Assembly: GCA_964488355.1 (NCBI GenBank)
Contig: CAZAUJ010000006.1
Coordinates: 90,315-154,314, forward strand
DNA from: Thermoanaerobaculum sp964488355
GTDB lineage: Bacteria; Acidobacteriota; Thermoanaerobaculia; Thermoanaerobaculales; Thermoanaerobaculaceae
Direction of reading: 5' to 3'
Length of the DNA stretch: 64,000 bases
In this document: positions 17,659 through 27,092 of the stretch, in pieces
Numbering within the stretch: position 1 is the first letter of the stretch
How the letters are laid out: each line of letters starts with the position of its first letter
Made by a program: the position numbers and the translations under genes
The notes under the pieces: generated by a model
The model's input: the letters and a program-made list of their open reading frames with translations, nothing else
Told to the model about the DNA's origin: nothing
The model's database searches: none

Positions 17659-19425
17659 GTGGAGATGGCCATGCTAAAGATTCCTCGCAAGCTACCACCT
17701 AGGGGTCCTCTCGCCATCGGGCTGACCGTCTCTTTGCTCATGCTCCTGGGTTTCATGGACCGACCGGAGCAGGCAGCTGGGCCAGGGGCTCTTGCGGGGC
17801 TGTTTGCCGGGATGCCTTCGCCTGCTTCATTGCCCTCGGGCAACGTGTACTTCGTGGCGCCCAGCGGCAACAACGGCAATCCGGGCACCCGCGATCAGCC
17901 CTGGGCTAGCCCGGGTTACGGCTCGCGGCAACTGCGGCCTGGAGATACCTTGGTTATTCTTGGCGGCCAGTACGCGCTGAGTGAGGACGACGCTGACGTA
18001 ATCGCTCCCCCTTCGGGCCAGCCCTCGGCCTGGGTCACCATTACTGGCGAGCAGGGCAACCGCCCCGTTCTCGTGGGGCGGAACAACCTGCGAAGCGCCA
18101 TCGACCTGTCCGGTGCCCAATACGTGCGCATCGCCCACTTGGAGATCACCCACGACCCCACCGCCCCTGGCGAGGGGCGCTATTTCCGCGACGGGCTGGA
18201 GATCCTGGGTGCCCCTGCTGCGCATCTGGTTCTCGAGGATCTCTACATCCATCACGTAGATGAGTTCGGGATGAACATTCAGGACGTGGAGGATTTGCAA
18301 ATCCTTAGCTGCCGCATCGAGTACGCCGGCTTCGGTGCTTTGGGAGGGCCAGCCGGCGAGCAGGGCGGCTGGCGCCACGTGGCCATCCGCGCATCGTCCC
18401 TTTCCTGGAGCGGCCATTACTACCAGGGGGGCGACGGCAGCAACCGCCCCTACGACCGGCCCGACGGTTTCGGCATCGAAGCCTCCCAGGGACCCGTCCT
18501 CATCGAGGATACGCGTGCCGAGCACAACTATGGCGACGGCCTAGACTCCAAGGCCGCCAACACGACCATCCGGCGCTGCCTGGTGGCCAACAACAGCTGC
18601 GACGGGGTGAAGCTTTGGGCCGACGGCAGCCGCATCGAGAACACTCTTATTTTCGGACGCGGGGACGGTAACCCCGAACCCTCCCCTTGGGCGGCCATCG
18701 TCATTGATCAGGTAGAGCGCGCGGGCGCCCGCTTCGAAATCGTCAACGTCACCGTGGACGACTACATTGGGCAGAACTACCTGATGTACGTGCAGTACGA
18801 CAACCCTCTTCCGGTGCAGGTGACGGTGCGGAATGCGATTTTCAGCGGACGAGGGCCCGAGTGTCCCATTTACGTCCATGGCAACAGCGCCCTGATCGCC
18901 GACCACAACCTCTTCTACCTTCCGCAGAACGAGACGGTGCTGACCCATGGCACCACTGCCTACACCTGCGGGAGCCTGGCCTCGCTGGGGGAAGCAAATT
19001 TCTGTGCGGACCCCCTCTTCGTCCAGCCCGCCTGGGGCATGTCGGGGGACTATCACCTGCGTGGCGACAGCCCGGCTATTGACGCTGGAACCCGCACAGG
19101 TGCCCCCACCGACGACCTGGATGGGCTTCCGCGAGACAACCTACCCGATCTGGGGGCTTACGAATGGCGCTTGGTCTCTCCGGAGCCCACACCTACGCCT
19201 ACTCCGACCCGAACCCCGGCGCCTACGCCGACCCCGCTGCCAACGGTGACACCCACACCGACCCCCACGCCCGGTCCTTCGGGTGGGTGGCGTGCCCCGC
19301 GACGGCGGCTACCCCGGACCCCTGGGGGTTGGTTTCTCCGGCTCCGGAGCAAGGGGTGGGTGCCTTTGTTTGGGGACGTGAGGTGGGTGGCGAAGCTGCG
19401 TAAGCCAAGCTTCCAAGGACCTTGA
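17659..19425 (+). CDS. Secreted right-handed beta-helix repeat protein
   Basis: The 588-residue protein has an N-terminal signal or anchor segment (residues 15-33), then NVYFVAPSGNNGNPGTRDQPWAS, a common start of parallel beta-helix (pectate-lyase-like) surface proteins. Repeated short strands with His, Asn and Asp follow to about residue 490, ending with SPAIDAGTRTGAPTDDLDG. Such proteins often bind or cleave polysaccharides, and three glycan-synthesis genes follow. A Pro-Thr linker at about 510-540 precedes an odd Arg/Trp-rich tail. The GTG at 17659 has GGAGGAAAGG upstream; ATGs at 17665 and 17671 are alternatives. No enzyme activity can be named. Confidence 0.78.
   Translation: MEMAMLKIPRKLPPRGPLAIGLTVSLLMLLGFMDRPEQAAGPGALAGLFAGMPSPASLPSGNVYFVAPSGNNGNPGTRDQPWASPGYGSRQLRPGDTLVILGGQYALSEDDADVIAPPSGQPSAWVTITGEQGNRPVLVGRNNLRSAIDLSGAQYVRIAHLEITHDPTAPGEGRYFRDGLEILGAPAAHLVLEDLYIHHVDEFGMNIQDVEDLQILSCRIEYAGFGALGGPAGEQGGWRHVAIRASSLSWSGHYYQGGDGSNRPYDRPDGFGIEASQGPVLIEDTRAEHNYGDGLDSKAANTTIRRCLVANNSCDGVKLWADGSRIENTLIFGRGDGNPEPSPWAAIVIDQVERAGARFEIVNVTVDDYIGQNYLMYVQYDNPLPVQVTVRNAIFSGRGPECPIYVHGNSALIADHNLFYLPQNETVLTHGTTAYTCGSLASLGEANFCADPLFVQPAWGMSGDYHLRGDSPAIDAGTRTGAPTDDLDGLPRDNLPDLGAYEWRLVSPEPTPTPTPTRTPAPTPTPLPTVTPTPTPTPGPSGGWRAPRRRLPRTPGGWFLRLRSKGWVPLFGDVRWVAKLRKPSFQGP
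19186..19280 (+). repeat. Pro-Thr dipeptide repeat linker coding region
   Basis: Repeated CCTACGCC/CCGACC-type hexamers encode a PTPTPT linker near the end of the beta-helix protein. Such linkers usually tether a surface domain. The repeats are degenerate at the DNA level and are coding, not a CRISPR. Confidence 0.8.
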
Positions 19426-19435
19426 CGTTTCGGTG

Positions 19436-19464
19436 TTGACAGCCTGCGCTGGGCAGGCCACCAT
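19436..19464 (+). promoter_or_regulatory. Promoter with consensus -35 and a dyad in the spacer
   Basis: TTGACA (19436-19441) is followed by a 17-nt spacer and CACCAT (19459-19464), which ends 6 nt before the GTG of the sugar transferase gene. The spacer contains GCCTGC-N5-GCAGGC, a perfect inverted repeat filling it. A regulator bound there would lie on the face of RNA polymerase contact. The -35 is strong and the -10 weak; the leaderless start is inferred. Confidence 0.5.
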
Positions 19465-19470
19465 GCGCCC

Positions 19471-20793
19471 GTGCTGCAGGGCGTAGTGGTGGCGCCGCGA
19501 GGTGGCAAACTGCTGCCAGTTTTGGACGCGCTGGGCGTGGTGCTGGCCGGTCTGGTAGCCCACCTGGTGCGCTTCCGGTACGAGGACCTGCTTGCCCACT
19601 GGCATCACCTGCGCCAGCATCCATTGCTGGTGGTCGTGGGGCTTGCGGTGCTGTGGGCGGTGGCTACGGCAGCGGAGCTGTACCAGCCTAAGCCCATTCC
19701 GCGCCTGGAGCTGCTGCTGCGCGTGGGGTTCGCTGCCGGTTTGTGGGCGGTTCTCTTGGCCTTTGCCACCTACCTGGTGCCCACCTGGAAGTTCGGTCGC
19801 GGGCTCTTGGTGCTCACCGCCAGCGGGTGGGGGACTTGGGCTCTCGCGAGCAGGCTTTTGGCCAGCCGTGCTGGCCGAAAGCGGGCGAAGCCGGGGGCAT
19901 TGGTTGTGGGGGGGAGCCCCAGCCGCGAGGAGCTGGCCGCGACCCTTGCCAGCCATCCTTACTGCCCCTGGACACCCCTGGCAGTGGAGCCGCAGGCGCT
20001 GCCGCAGGCGCTGCAGGAAAACCCCGTGGCTTTGGTGGTGGTGGCGGGCACCGAGCGGCTTCCTCCCGAGTTGGTCGCGCTGCACTTCTCGGGCGTGCCG
20101 CTGATGGCGGCGGCCGAGGTGATGGCGGCGCTGGAGGGGCGATTACCCATCGACCAATTGCCGCCGGAGGTTTTCCTGCATCAGCGCGAGTTTGGGGCGA
20201 TTCATTGGGAGGTTTTCAACCGCGCCACCAGGGTGCTGGACGTGGTCTTGTCGCTGGTCATGTTGCTTTTGGCCTTGCCTCTGATGGCTCTGGTGGCCGC
20301 CGTAGTACGGTTGGTGGATGGGCCGCCGGTGCTTTACCGCCAGTGCCGGTTAGGGCAGTTCGGGCGGCCTTTTGAGATCCTGAAGTTTCGCACCATGAGG
20401 CGGGATGCGGAAGCGAACGGGCCGGAATTCGAAGGTGTGGAGGACCCACGCGTCACCAGATTGGGGAGGATCCTGCGGCGCTTTCGCCTGGACGAGCTCC
20501 CGCAGCTGTGGAACGTCCTGCGGGGCGACATGTCGCTGGTGGGGCCGAGGCCCGAAAGGCCGGAGTTCGTCAAGGAGCTGGCCGGGAAGATTCCCTATTA
20601 CGCCTTTCGCTTGGCCGTTCCTCCGGGCCTCACCGGCTGGGCGCAGGTGAACATGGCCTACGCCCGGACACTGGAGGAGCACAAGCGCAAGCTGGAGTAC
20701 GACCTCTACTTCATTCGAGAACGCACCCTTTCTCTGTACCTCACCGTGCTGCTGCGGACGGTGAGCGCCGCGCTTTTCGGAGTGCCCCGGTGA
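19471..20793 (+). CDS. Polyprenyl-phosphate sugar-1-phosphate transferase (exopolysaccharide initiating enzyme)
   Basis: The 440-residue membrane protein has four or five N-terminal hydrophobic helices, a middle nucleotide-binding-like domain and a C-terminal catalytic domain of the bacterial sugar transferase family. The signature residues are visible: LYRQCRLGQFGRPFEILKFRTM near 290, RLGRILRRFRLDELPQLWNVLRGDMSLVGPRPE near 335 and a final LTGWAQVN. These enzymes move a sugar phosphate from a nucleotide sugar to undecaprenyl phosphate at the inner membrane, starting exopolysaccharide or O-antigen assembly. The next gene, a GT2 glycosyltransferase, starts at the GTGA overlap. The GTG at 19471 has no ribosome site and is probably leaderless. 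Confidence 0.9.
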   Translation: MLQGVVVAPRGGKLLPVLDALGVVLAGLVAHLVRFRYEDLLAHWHHLRQHPLLVVVGLAVLWAVATAAELYQPKPIPRLELLLRVGFAAGLWAVLLAFATYLVPTWKFGRGLLVLTASGWGTWALASRLLASRAGRKRAKPGALVVGGSPSREELAATLASHPYCPWTPLAVEPQALPQALQENPVALVVVAGTERLPPELVALHFSGVPLMAAAEVMAALEGRLPIDQLPPEVFLHQREFGAIHWEVFNRATRVLDVVLSLVMLLLALPLMALVAAVVRLVDGPPVLYRQCRLGQFGRPFEILKFRTMRRDAEANGPEFEGVEDPRVTRLGRILRRFRLDELPQLWNVLRGDMSLVGPRPERPEFVKELAGKIPYYAFRLAVPPGLTGWAQVNMAYARTLEEHKRKLEYDLYFIRERTLSLYLTVLLRTVSAALFGVPR

Positions 20794-21689
20794 GCTGGGA
20801 GGGGGGCGGGCGACCTTTGGGGGTGGTGGTGGTGCACTTTGGGCCCACGGGCCCGACCCAGCGCTGCCTGGAGTCAATTTTTCGCGATCCCTCGCCCGTT
20901 CCCCGAGAGGTAGTGGTGGTGGACAACAGCGGCAACCTCGGGCACTACCCCGGAGTGGAGGTCCTATCTTGTCGGGAAAATCCAGGGTACGGCGAGGGTG
21001 CTAACCGCGGGGCGCGCATGCTGCTGGATCGGGGTTGCGGGGATTTGGTAGTTTGCAACCACGACGTGGAGTTTCTCCCAGGATTTCTCACGGGTGTGGT
21101 GGACGCGCTCAAGCGCCCGGAGGTGGGTTTGGTGGGCGGGCCGCTGTACCTTTCCGATGGCCGCAGTTTGTGGAGCGCGGGGGGAGCGGTGCTTTGGCCC
21201 CTAGGAACGGTGCTGCAGGCCCGCAGCTATGCCCGGGCGTGGAAGAGCCGGGCAGTGGGTTTCCTGCCTGGTGCCGCTTTGGGGTTGCGGCGTGAGGCCT
21301 TCCTCAGCGTTGGCGGCTTCGATCCCAGGTTTTTCATGTACCACGAGGACCTAGACCTGTGCCTGAGGCTGCGCCGGGCGGGCTGGGTTTTGTGGTACTC
21401 ACCCCGTGTGGCAGCCATACACCACTTGGGCAGCGCCACCGGCTCGCACCGTCATTCCAGCTTGTACCTGGAGCAGCTGGCCCGCACGCGCTTGAGGCCC
21501 TTTCGGCCACTGGTCTTTCGCCTGTGGCTCGCGGCGGTGCACACAGTCCACGTGCTGGCGAGGGCCGGTTTCCTTGCCTGGCGTGGCTATCGGGACGAGG
21601 CTGGAGCCTTGCTCCGGGGCCATGGGCACGCCCTACGGAACATCGCGGAAGGGCCGCAGCCTGTGCCTAAAGGTGGGCGGCGCGGCTGA
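20790..21689 (+). CDS. Glycosyltransferase family 2
   Basis: The 299-residue protein begins at a GTG overlapping the stop of the sugar transferase gene. It has the GT-A start VVVVHFGPTGPTQRCLESI, then VVVDNSGN, a metal-site region VVCNHDVEFL (CNHD instead of the usual DPD or NPD) and FFMYHEDLDLCLRLRRAGW, typical of rhamnosyltransferase-like GT2 enzymes. It probably adds a sugar to the growing lipid-linked glycan at the cytoplasmic membrane face. The donor and acceptor are unknown. Its 3' end overlaps the convergent GT4 gene by 23 nt. Confidence 0.87.
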   Translation: MSWEGGGRPLGVVVVHFGPTGPTQRCLESIFRDPSPVPREVVVVDNSGNLGHYPGVEVLSCRENPGYGEGANRGARMLLDRGCGDLVVCNHDVEFLPGFLTGVVDALKRPEVGLVGGPLYLSDGRSLWSAGGAVLWPLGTVLQARSYARAWKSRAVGFLPGAALGLRREAFLSVGGFDPRFFMYHEDLDLCLRLRRAGWVLWYSPRVAAIHHLGSATGSHRHSSLYLEQLARTRLRPFRPLVFRLWLAAVHTVHVLARAGFLAWRGYRDEAGALLRGHGHALRNIAEGPQPVPKGGRRG

Positions 21690-22830
21690 GGAGGTTCTCG
21701 AACACGCGCGCTGCCTGGCTCAGCTTATGCCGGCTTTTCACCCAATGGAAAGCCACCTGAGCCTGCTCGTGCGCTTGACGAGGGTTCCTCAGCAAGGCGG
21801 CGACGGCTTCGACCCACTCCTCGGTCGAGCGGGCAATCGCCAGAGCTTCGGGCGGCAGCTGGTCCAGGCCGGCTACGGCTGCAGGCGAAGCCACCACGGG
21901 AATGCCAGCGGCCATAGCTTCCAGCACCTTAATGGGCGTGCCCGAGCCGCCTACCAAGGGGGCCACGAACAGGGTCGCCCGCTGGCGCAACGGCTCCAGA
22001 TCCTCGGGCTCGGGAATCACCTCGATGCCCAGCCGTGACAGGCGACGAACGGCGGGGGTGGGCCGCGCCCCGGCAGCGACAAAGCGCAGGTGGGGAAACT
22101 GCTTGCGCAGGCGCGGCCACACTTTTTTGGCAAAAGCCACAAGCCCTGTGACCGTGGGGTAGTACCCCAAATTGCCGGTGAGTAGAAGCATGGCTGGCTC
22201 TGGTTGGCGCTTGGGCAAGGCTTCGGGGATGCGAACGCCGAAGGGCACAACCTCCACTTTGGCTGCCAGGGCCGCTTCCCCTGCCACTAGGGCCTGCTTG
22301 TCGCGACTGGAGACCACAATGCCCAGCTGCGCTTGTCGAAGAAGGGCGCGGTCGAAGCGTCGGCAGCGGAATGCCTCCCACAGCCAGAAGGGGGCGGCGA
22401 GCTTCTGTTGACAAGCTCGCTGGTGCATGTTCAGGGACAAGGAGTCGATGAAATCTACCACCAGTGGCACCGGCGAAAGCTCCGGTGCCACCCAGCCAAG
22501 ACGGGAGAGCGTGAGCACCACCAGGTGTGGACGGAAGTGGGCTAGCTCCTCCACAAGGGCTCTTTTGAGCGCGGTTTCTCGGTGCATGGCCACTTGCCAC
22601 GGTTCCAGGGGATGGGTAAGGAGGCCCCACGCGGCGGCCGCCAGGCCAAGGGGCACAGCGCGCTGCTCTACGGGCAGGGGGGCTGGACGAGGGGCAAACC
22701 CCGGGGGTACGAGAGCCACGGTCCGTACCTGATGCCGACCAGCCAAGTGGCTCAGGAAACCTACCAAACGGGCCTGTTCACCTCGTCGCGGGGGCCAAAA
22801 GGGCCGGGGAGCGAGAAAAAGCACGCGCAC
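21667..22830 (-). CDS. Glycosyltransferase family 4, PEP-CTERM/exosortase-associated-like
   Basis: The 387-residue protein has a GT-B layout: an N-terminal domain starting RVLFLAPRPFWPPRRGEQAR, VVDFIDSLSLNM in the middle, then LLLTGNLGYYPTVTG and a C-terminal EALEAMAAG-like segment (VLEAMAAGIPVVASP). This pattern resembles TIGR03087 glycosyltransferases linked to exosortase loci. I chose the GTG at 22830 because TAGTAT ends 6 nt upstream and the protein then starts MRVLFLAP; a GTG at 22836 is also in frame. No exosortase gene is in the window. The role is probably exopolysaccharide assembly with the two genes on the other strand. Confidence 0.82.
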   Translation of the reverse strand: MRVLFLAPRPFWPPRRGEQARLVGFLSHLAGRHQVRTVALVPPGFAPRPAPLPVEQRAVPLGLAAAAWGLLTHPLEPWQVAMHRETALKRALVEELAHFRPHLVVLTLSRLGWVAPELSPVPLVVDFIDSLSLNMHQRACQQKLAAPFWLWEAFRCRRFDRALLRQAQLGIVVSSRDKQALVAGEAALAAKVEVVPFGVRIPEALPKRQPEPAMLLLTGNLGYYPTVTGLVAFAKKVWPRLRKQFPHLRFVAAGARPTPAVRRLSRLGIEVIPEPEDLEPLRQRATLFVAPLVGGSGTPIKVLEAMAAGIPVVASPAAVAGLDQLPPEALAIARSTEEWVEAVAALLRNPRQAHEQAQVAFHWVKSRHKLSQAARVFENLLSRAAHL

Positions 22831-22836
22831 CGCCAC

Positions 22837-22842
22837 ATACTA
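22837..22842 (-). promoter_or_regulatory. -10 element (TAGTAT) upstream of the GT4 gene
   Basis: TAGTAT is followed by GTGGCG and then GTG at 22830. This 6-nt spacing would give a leaderless transcript, and it decides the chosen start. No clear -35 was found. Confidence 0.4.
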
Positions 22843-22901
22843 CGTCAGGCAGATCTTAGTGCGTTAGGCTCATGTTATTTTCAGGCCACCGGAGGGTGGG
22901 C

Positions 22902-22930
22902 TTGACGAGCTGAGGCTCAGGCATTATCCT
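22902..22930 (+). promoter_or_regulatory. groESL promoter (sigma-70 type)
   Basis: TTGACG at 22902-22907 and TATCCT at 22925-22930 are separated by exactly 17 nt. The predicted transcription start near 22937 falls inside the CIRCE element, the usual layout for HrcA repression. Confidence 0.8.
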
Positions 22931-22931
22931 A

Positions 22932-22958
22932 TTAGCAGTCTCGGGTCCGGAGTGCTAA
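22932..22958 (+). promoter_or_regulatory. CIRCE operator (HrcA binding site)
   Basis: The sequence TTAGCAGTC-N9-GAGTGCTAA matches the CIRCE consensus TTAGCACTC-N9-GAGTGCTAA with a single change in the left arm. It overlaps the predicted start of groESL transcription. HrcA, known to bind CIRCE and to be relieved by heat shock, is expected elsewhere in the genome. Confidence 0.9.
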
Positions 22959-22999
22959 ACGCTCCGGAAACCCAGAAGAAAAGAAAGGAGGGAGATGTG

Positions 23000-23290
23000 A
23001 TGACCATTCGACCGCTCAACGACCGGGTTCTCCTTCGGCGGATCGAGCCGGAGGAGGTGGTGAAGGGAGGCATCATCATTCCCGATACGGCCAAGGAAAA
23101 GCCTCAAGAGGCGGAAGTGATTGCCGTGGGCCCTGGCCGGCTGGACGATTCCGGCAAGCGCGTTCCCATCGAGGTGAAGAAGGGCGACCGCGTTCTTATC
23201 GGCAAGTACTCCGGCACCGATGTGAAGATCGGTGACGATGAGTACGTTATCGTGCGCGAGGACGAGATCCTCGGCGTGATCGAAAAGTAA
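23000..23290 (+). CDS. groES: Co-chaperonin GroES
   Basis: The 96-residue GroES caps the GroEL ring. Family landmarks are RPLNDRVLLRR at the start, the mobile loop with GGIIIPDTAKEKPQ (residues 23-36), and VGPG. The ATG at 23000 follows AAAGGAGGGAG. The gene lies 41 nt after CIRCE and 15 nt before groEL, in one operon. Length is normal. Confidence 0.98.
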   Translation: MTIRPLNDRVLLRRIEPEEVVKGGIIIPDTAKEKPQEAEVIAVGPGRLDDSGKRVPIEVKKGDRVLIGKYSGTDVKIGDDEYVIVREDEILGVIEK

Positions 23291-23305
23291 AGGAGGTGGC
23301 GGCGT

Positions 23306-24943
<1,638 letters not shown>

Positions 24944-24965
24944 GGTTGACCGGAACCAAGCAAAC

Positions 24966-24995
24966 AGGGCGGGTAGCTCCCGCCCTTTCTTTTTT
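24966..24995 (+). terminator. Rho-independent terminator after groEL
   Basis: GGGCGGG-TAGCT-CCCGCCC (24967-24985), extended by an A-T pair, is followed by TTTCTTTTTT. It is the clearest terminator in the window and lies 23 nt after the groEL stop. Confidence 0.92.
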
Positions 24996-25043
24996 GCCGG
25001 CTGGGGGAGGCGGCCTGGCTAAAATAGGCGGCGGGAGGTCGTT

Positions 25044-25613
25044 ATGCAGGTAGCAGCAGACCTGAAGGCGGGGACCGTAATCCGCAGGGAGGGGGAGTTG
25101 TTCCGCGTGCTGGAAGTCCTGCACCACGGGGGTGGCGGGCAGTTTGCCGGATTTGTGGTCCTCAAGCTCCGCTCTTTGCGTACTGGCCACGGAAAGGAGC
25201 TGCGGCTGGCCCCCGACGAAAAGCTGGAAGACCTGGAGCTTACCCGTCGCCAACTAGAATACCTGTACGAGGAGGAAGGCGCCTTCGTTTTCATGGACAA
25301 CGAAACCTACGAGCAGTACAGCGTGCCCAAGGAAGCCTTGGGTAGGAGGAGTGTCTTCCTCACCCCCAACGCGCAGCTGCCGGTGGAGTTTTTCGAGGAT
25401 CACCCGGTGAACGTGGTTTTTCCCGAGGTGGTGGAGCTGAAGGTGGTCACCGCGCCGCCGGGTGTGCGCGATACCGACACTTCGGCCATGAAAACCGTGA
25501 CCTTGGAAAACGGCATGGAAATACGGGCGCCCCAGTTCATCGAGGAGGGGGACATTGTCCGAGTGGACACGGAAACAGGTCACTACCTGGAGCGGGTGAG
25601 ACAAAAGAAATAA
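25044..25613 (+). CDS. efp: Elongation factor P (EF-P), with atypical tip loop
   Basis: The 189-residue protein has the EF-P three-domain layout: a KOW-like N-terminal barrel, LEYLYEEEGAFVFMDNETYEQ at the start of the OB domain, and a C-terminal TDTSAMKTVTLENG...DIVRVDTETGHYLERV. EF-P helps ribosomes past proline runs. The tip loop, which carries Lys34 in E. coli or Arg32 in Pseudomonas, reads HHGGGGQFAG (27-36), with no Lys or Arg. The function is otherwise standard. GGGAGG precedes the ATG, and a TAAAAT hexamer at 25019-25024 may be a -10. The next gene, a YjgR-like ATPase, follows after 40 nt. Confidence 0.93.
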   Translation: MQVAADLKAGTVIRREGELFRVLEVLHHGGGGQFAGFVVLKLRSLRTGHGKELRLAPDEKLEDLELTRRQLEYLYEEEGAFVFMDNETYEQYSVPKEALGRRSVFLTPNAQLPVEFFEDHPVNVVFPEVVELKVVTAPPGVRDTDTSAMKTVTLENGMEIRAPQFIEEGDIVRVDTETGHYLERVRQKK

Positions 25614-25653
25614 GCCGTCTTTTGGCCTAGGCCGACTGCAAAGGAGGTGCCTG

Positions 25654-27087
25654 GTGGAAAGAATTCTCGTTGGCAAAGGAGAGCGAGAGGTTTTCCTGTT
25701 GCTTCCCATGGCCTGTCGGCACGGGCTCATTGCCGGGGCCACAGGAACGGGGAAAACCGTGAGCTTGCAGGTTTTGGCGGAGGGGTTTTCCCGCGCCGGT
25801 GTTCCGGTGCTGGTCACGGATATCAAGGGCGATGTGGCGGGCATCGCCTTCCCCGGAGCGGAGAAAAAAGGTTTCCTCACTCGGGCGGCCGAGCTGGGTA
25901 TCGTGCCGTATCAAGGTGAGGCCTTTCCCACGGTCTTTTGGGACGTGTTTGGGGAGCAGGGGCACCCCTTGCGCGCCACCGTTTCCGATTTGGGGCCACT
26001 GCTTTTGTCCCGTTTGTTGGAGCTGTCGGAGGCCCAAGAAGGGGCCTTGAATTTGGCCTTTCGTTGGGCCGACGAGCAGGGGTTGCTCCTTTTGGACTTC
26101 AAGGACCTGGAGGCGCTCTTGCACCACCTGGGCGCTAAGCAGGGGGAGGTGAATATCCCTGCCAACAGCCTGGCGGCCATTCAGCGCCGCTTGGTCGTGC
26201 TGCAGCAGCAGGGGGCGGAGCGCTTTTTCGGCGAGCCCATGCTGGAGGTGGACGACCTTTTCCTGCGAGCGGCGGATGGGCGGGGCGCGGTGCACGTGCT
26301 GGCCTGTGAGAGGCTTTTCAACCATCCGCGGCTTTATGCCACCGTCTTGCTCTGGCTCCTTGCCGAGCTCTACGAGCATTTGCCGGAGGCGGGAGAGCTG
26401 CCCAAGCCCAAGCTCGTGCTGTTCTTCGACGAGGCGCATGTGCTGTTCGACGAAGCACCCAAGGTCCTGGTGCAAAAAATCGAGCAGGTGGTGCGGCTGG
26501 TGCGTTCCAAAGGTGTGGGCGTGTACTTCGTCACCCAAAACCCTCTGGACGTGCCTGACCAGGTGAGTGCCCAGTTAGCTCACCGCATTCAGCATTCCCT
26601 GCGGGCTTTCACACCTAAAGAGCAAAAGGCGGTCAAGGCGGCGGCGGAAACCTTCCGTCCCAACCCCAAGCTGGATACGGCCAGCGCTATTACCGAATTG
26701 GGCATCGGCGAGGCGCTGGTTTCCATGCTGCAGGAGGACGGAACACCCTCGCCCGTAGAGCGCGTCAAGGTGGCACCGCCTACCTCCCGCGTGGGAGCGG
26801 TGAGCCCGGAAGAGCGGGCGCAAGTGCGCAAAACCAGCCCCCTGCTGGGCAAGTACGAACAGGTGGTGGACCGGGAAAGCGCCTACGAGGTTCTGCAAAG
26901 ACCCAAAGCCGCTCCCGAGAGCTTCTGGCGTGGCTGGCCCACGGGCATGGGGCCATCGCGTCCGTCGGCGCGACGCGGTGACAGCTTGGCCGAGGCCTTG
27001 CTCAAAAGCGCCGCACGCACGGTAGGCAGCACCCTCGGTCGGCAAATCGTGCGGGGGGTGTTGGGCTCGATTCTCCGAGGTCGCTAG
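25654..27087 (+). CDS. yjgR: YjgR/DUF853 family HerA-like ATPase
   Basis: The 477-residue protein is a predicted HerA/FtsK-type P-loop ATPase. Walker A GATGTGKT is at residues 28-35, followed by VTDIKGDVAGIA; Walker B is LVLFFDEAHVLF near 256; and RSKGVGVYFVTQNPLDVPDQV is a sensor region that matches E. coli YjgR. The exact cellular role of YjgR is not established. The GTG start at 25654 follows AAAGGAGGTG. The C-terminal 80 residues are basic and low complexity. It converges on the DUF5916 gene with only 5 nt between stops. Confidence 0.9.
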   Translation: MERILVGKGEREVFLLLPMACRHGLIAGATGTGKTVSLQVLAEGFSRAGVPVLVTDIKGDVAGIAFPGAEKKGFLTRAAELGIVPYQGEAFPTVFWDVFGEQGHPLRATVSDLGPLLLSRLLELSEAQEGALNLAFRWADEQGLLLLDFKDLEALLHHLGAKQGEVNIPANSLAAIQRRLVVLQQQGAERFFGEPMLEVDDLFLRAADGRGAVHVLACERLFNHPRLYATVLLWLLAELYEHLPEAGELPKPKLVLFFDEAHVLFDEAPKVLVQKIEQVVRLVRSKGVGVYFVTQNPLDVPDQVSAQLAHRIQHSLRAFTPKEQKAVKAAAETFRPNPKLDTASAITELGIGEALVSMLQEDGTPSPVERVKVAPPTSRVGAVSPEERAQVRKTSPLLGKYEQVVDRESAYEVLQRPKAAPESFWRGWPTGMGPSRPSARRGDSLAEALLKSAARTVGSTLGRQIVRGVLGSILRGR

Positions 27088-27092
27088 CGCCC

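Noticed and set aside
19186..19280. Tandem repeat as CRISPR or VNTR
   Set aside because: The repeats are in-frame codons for a Pro-Thr linker within a protein-coding gene.
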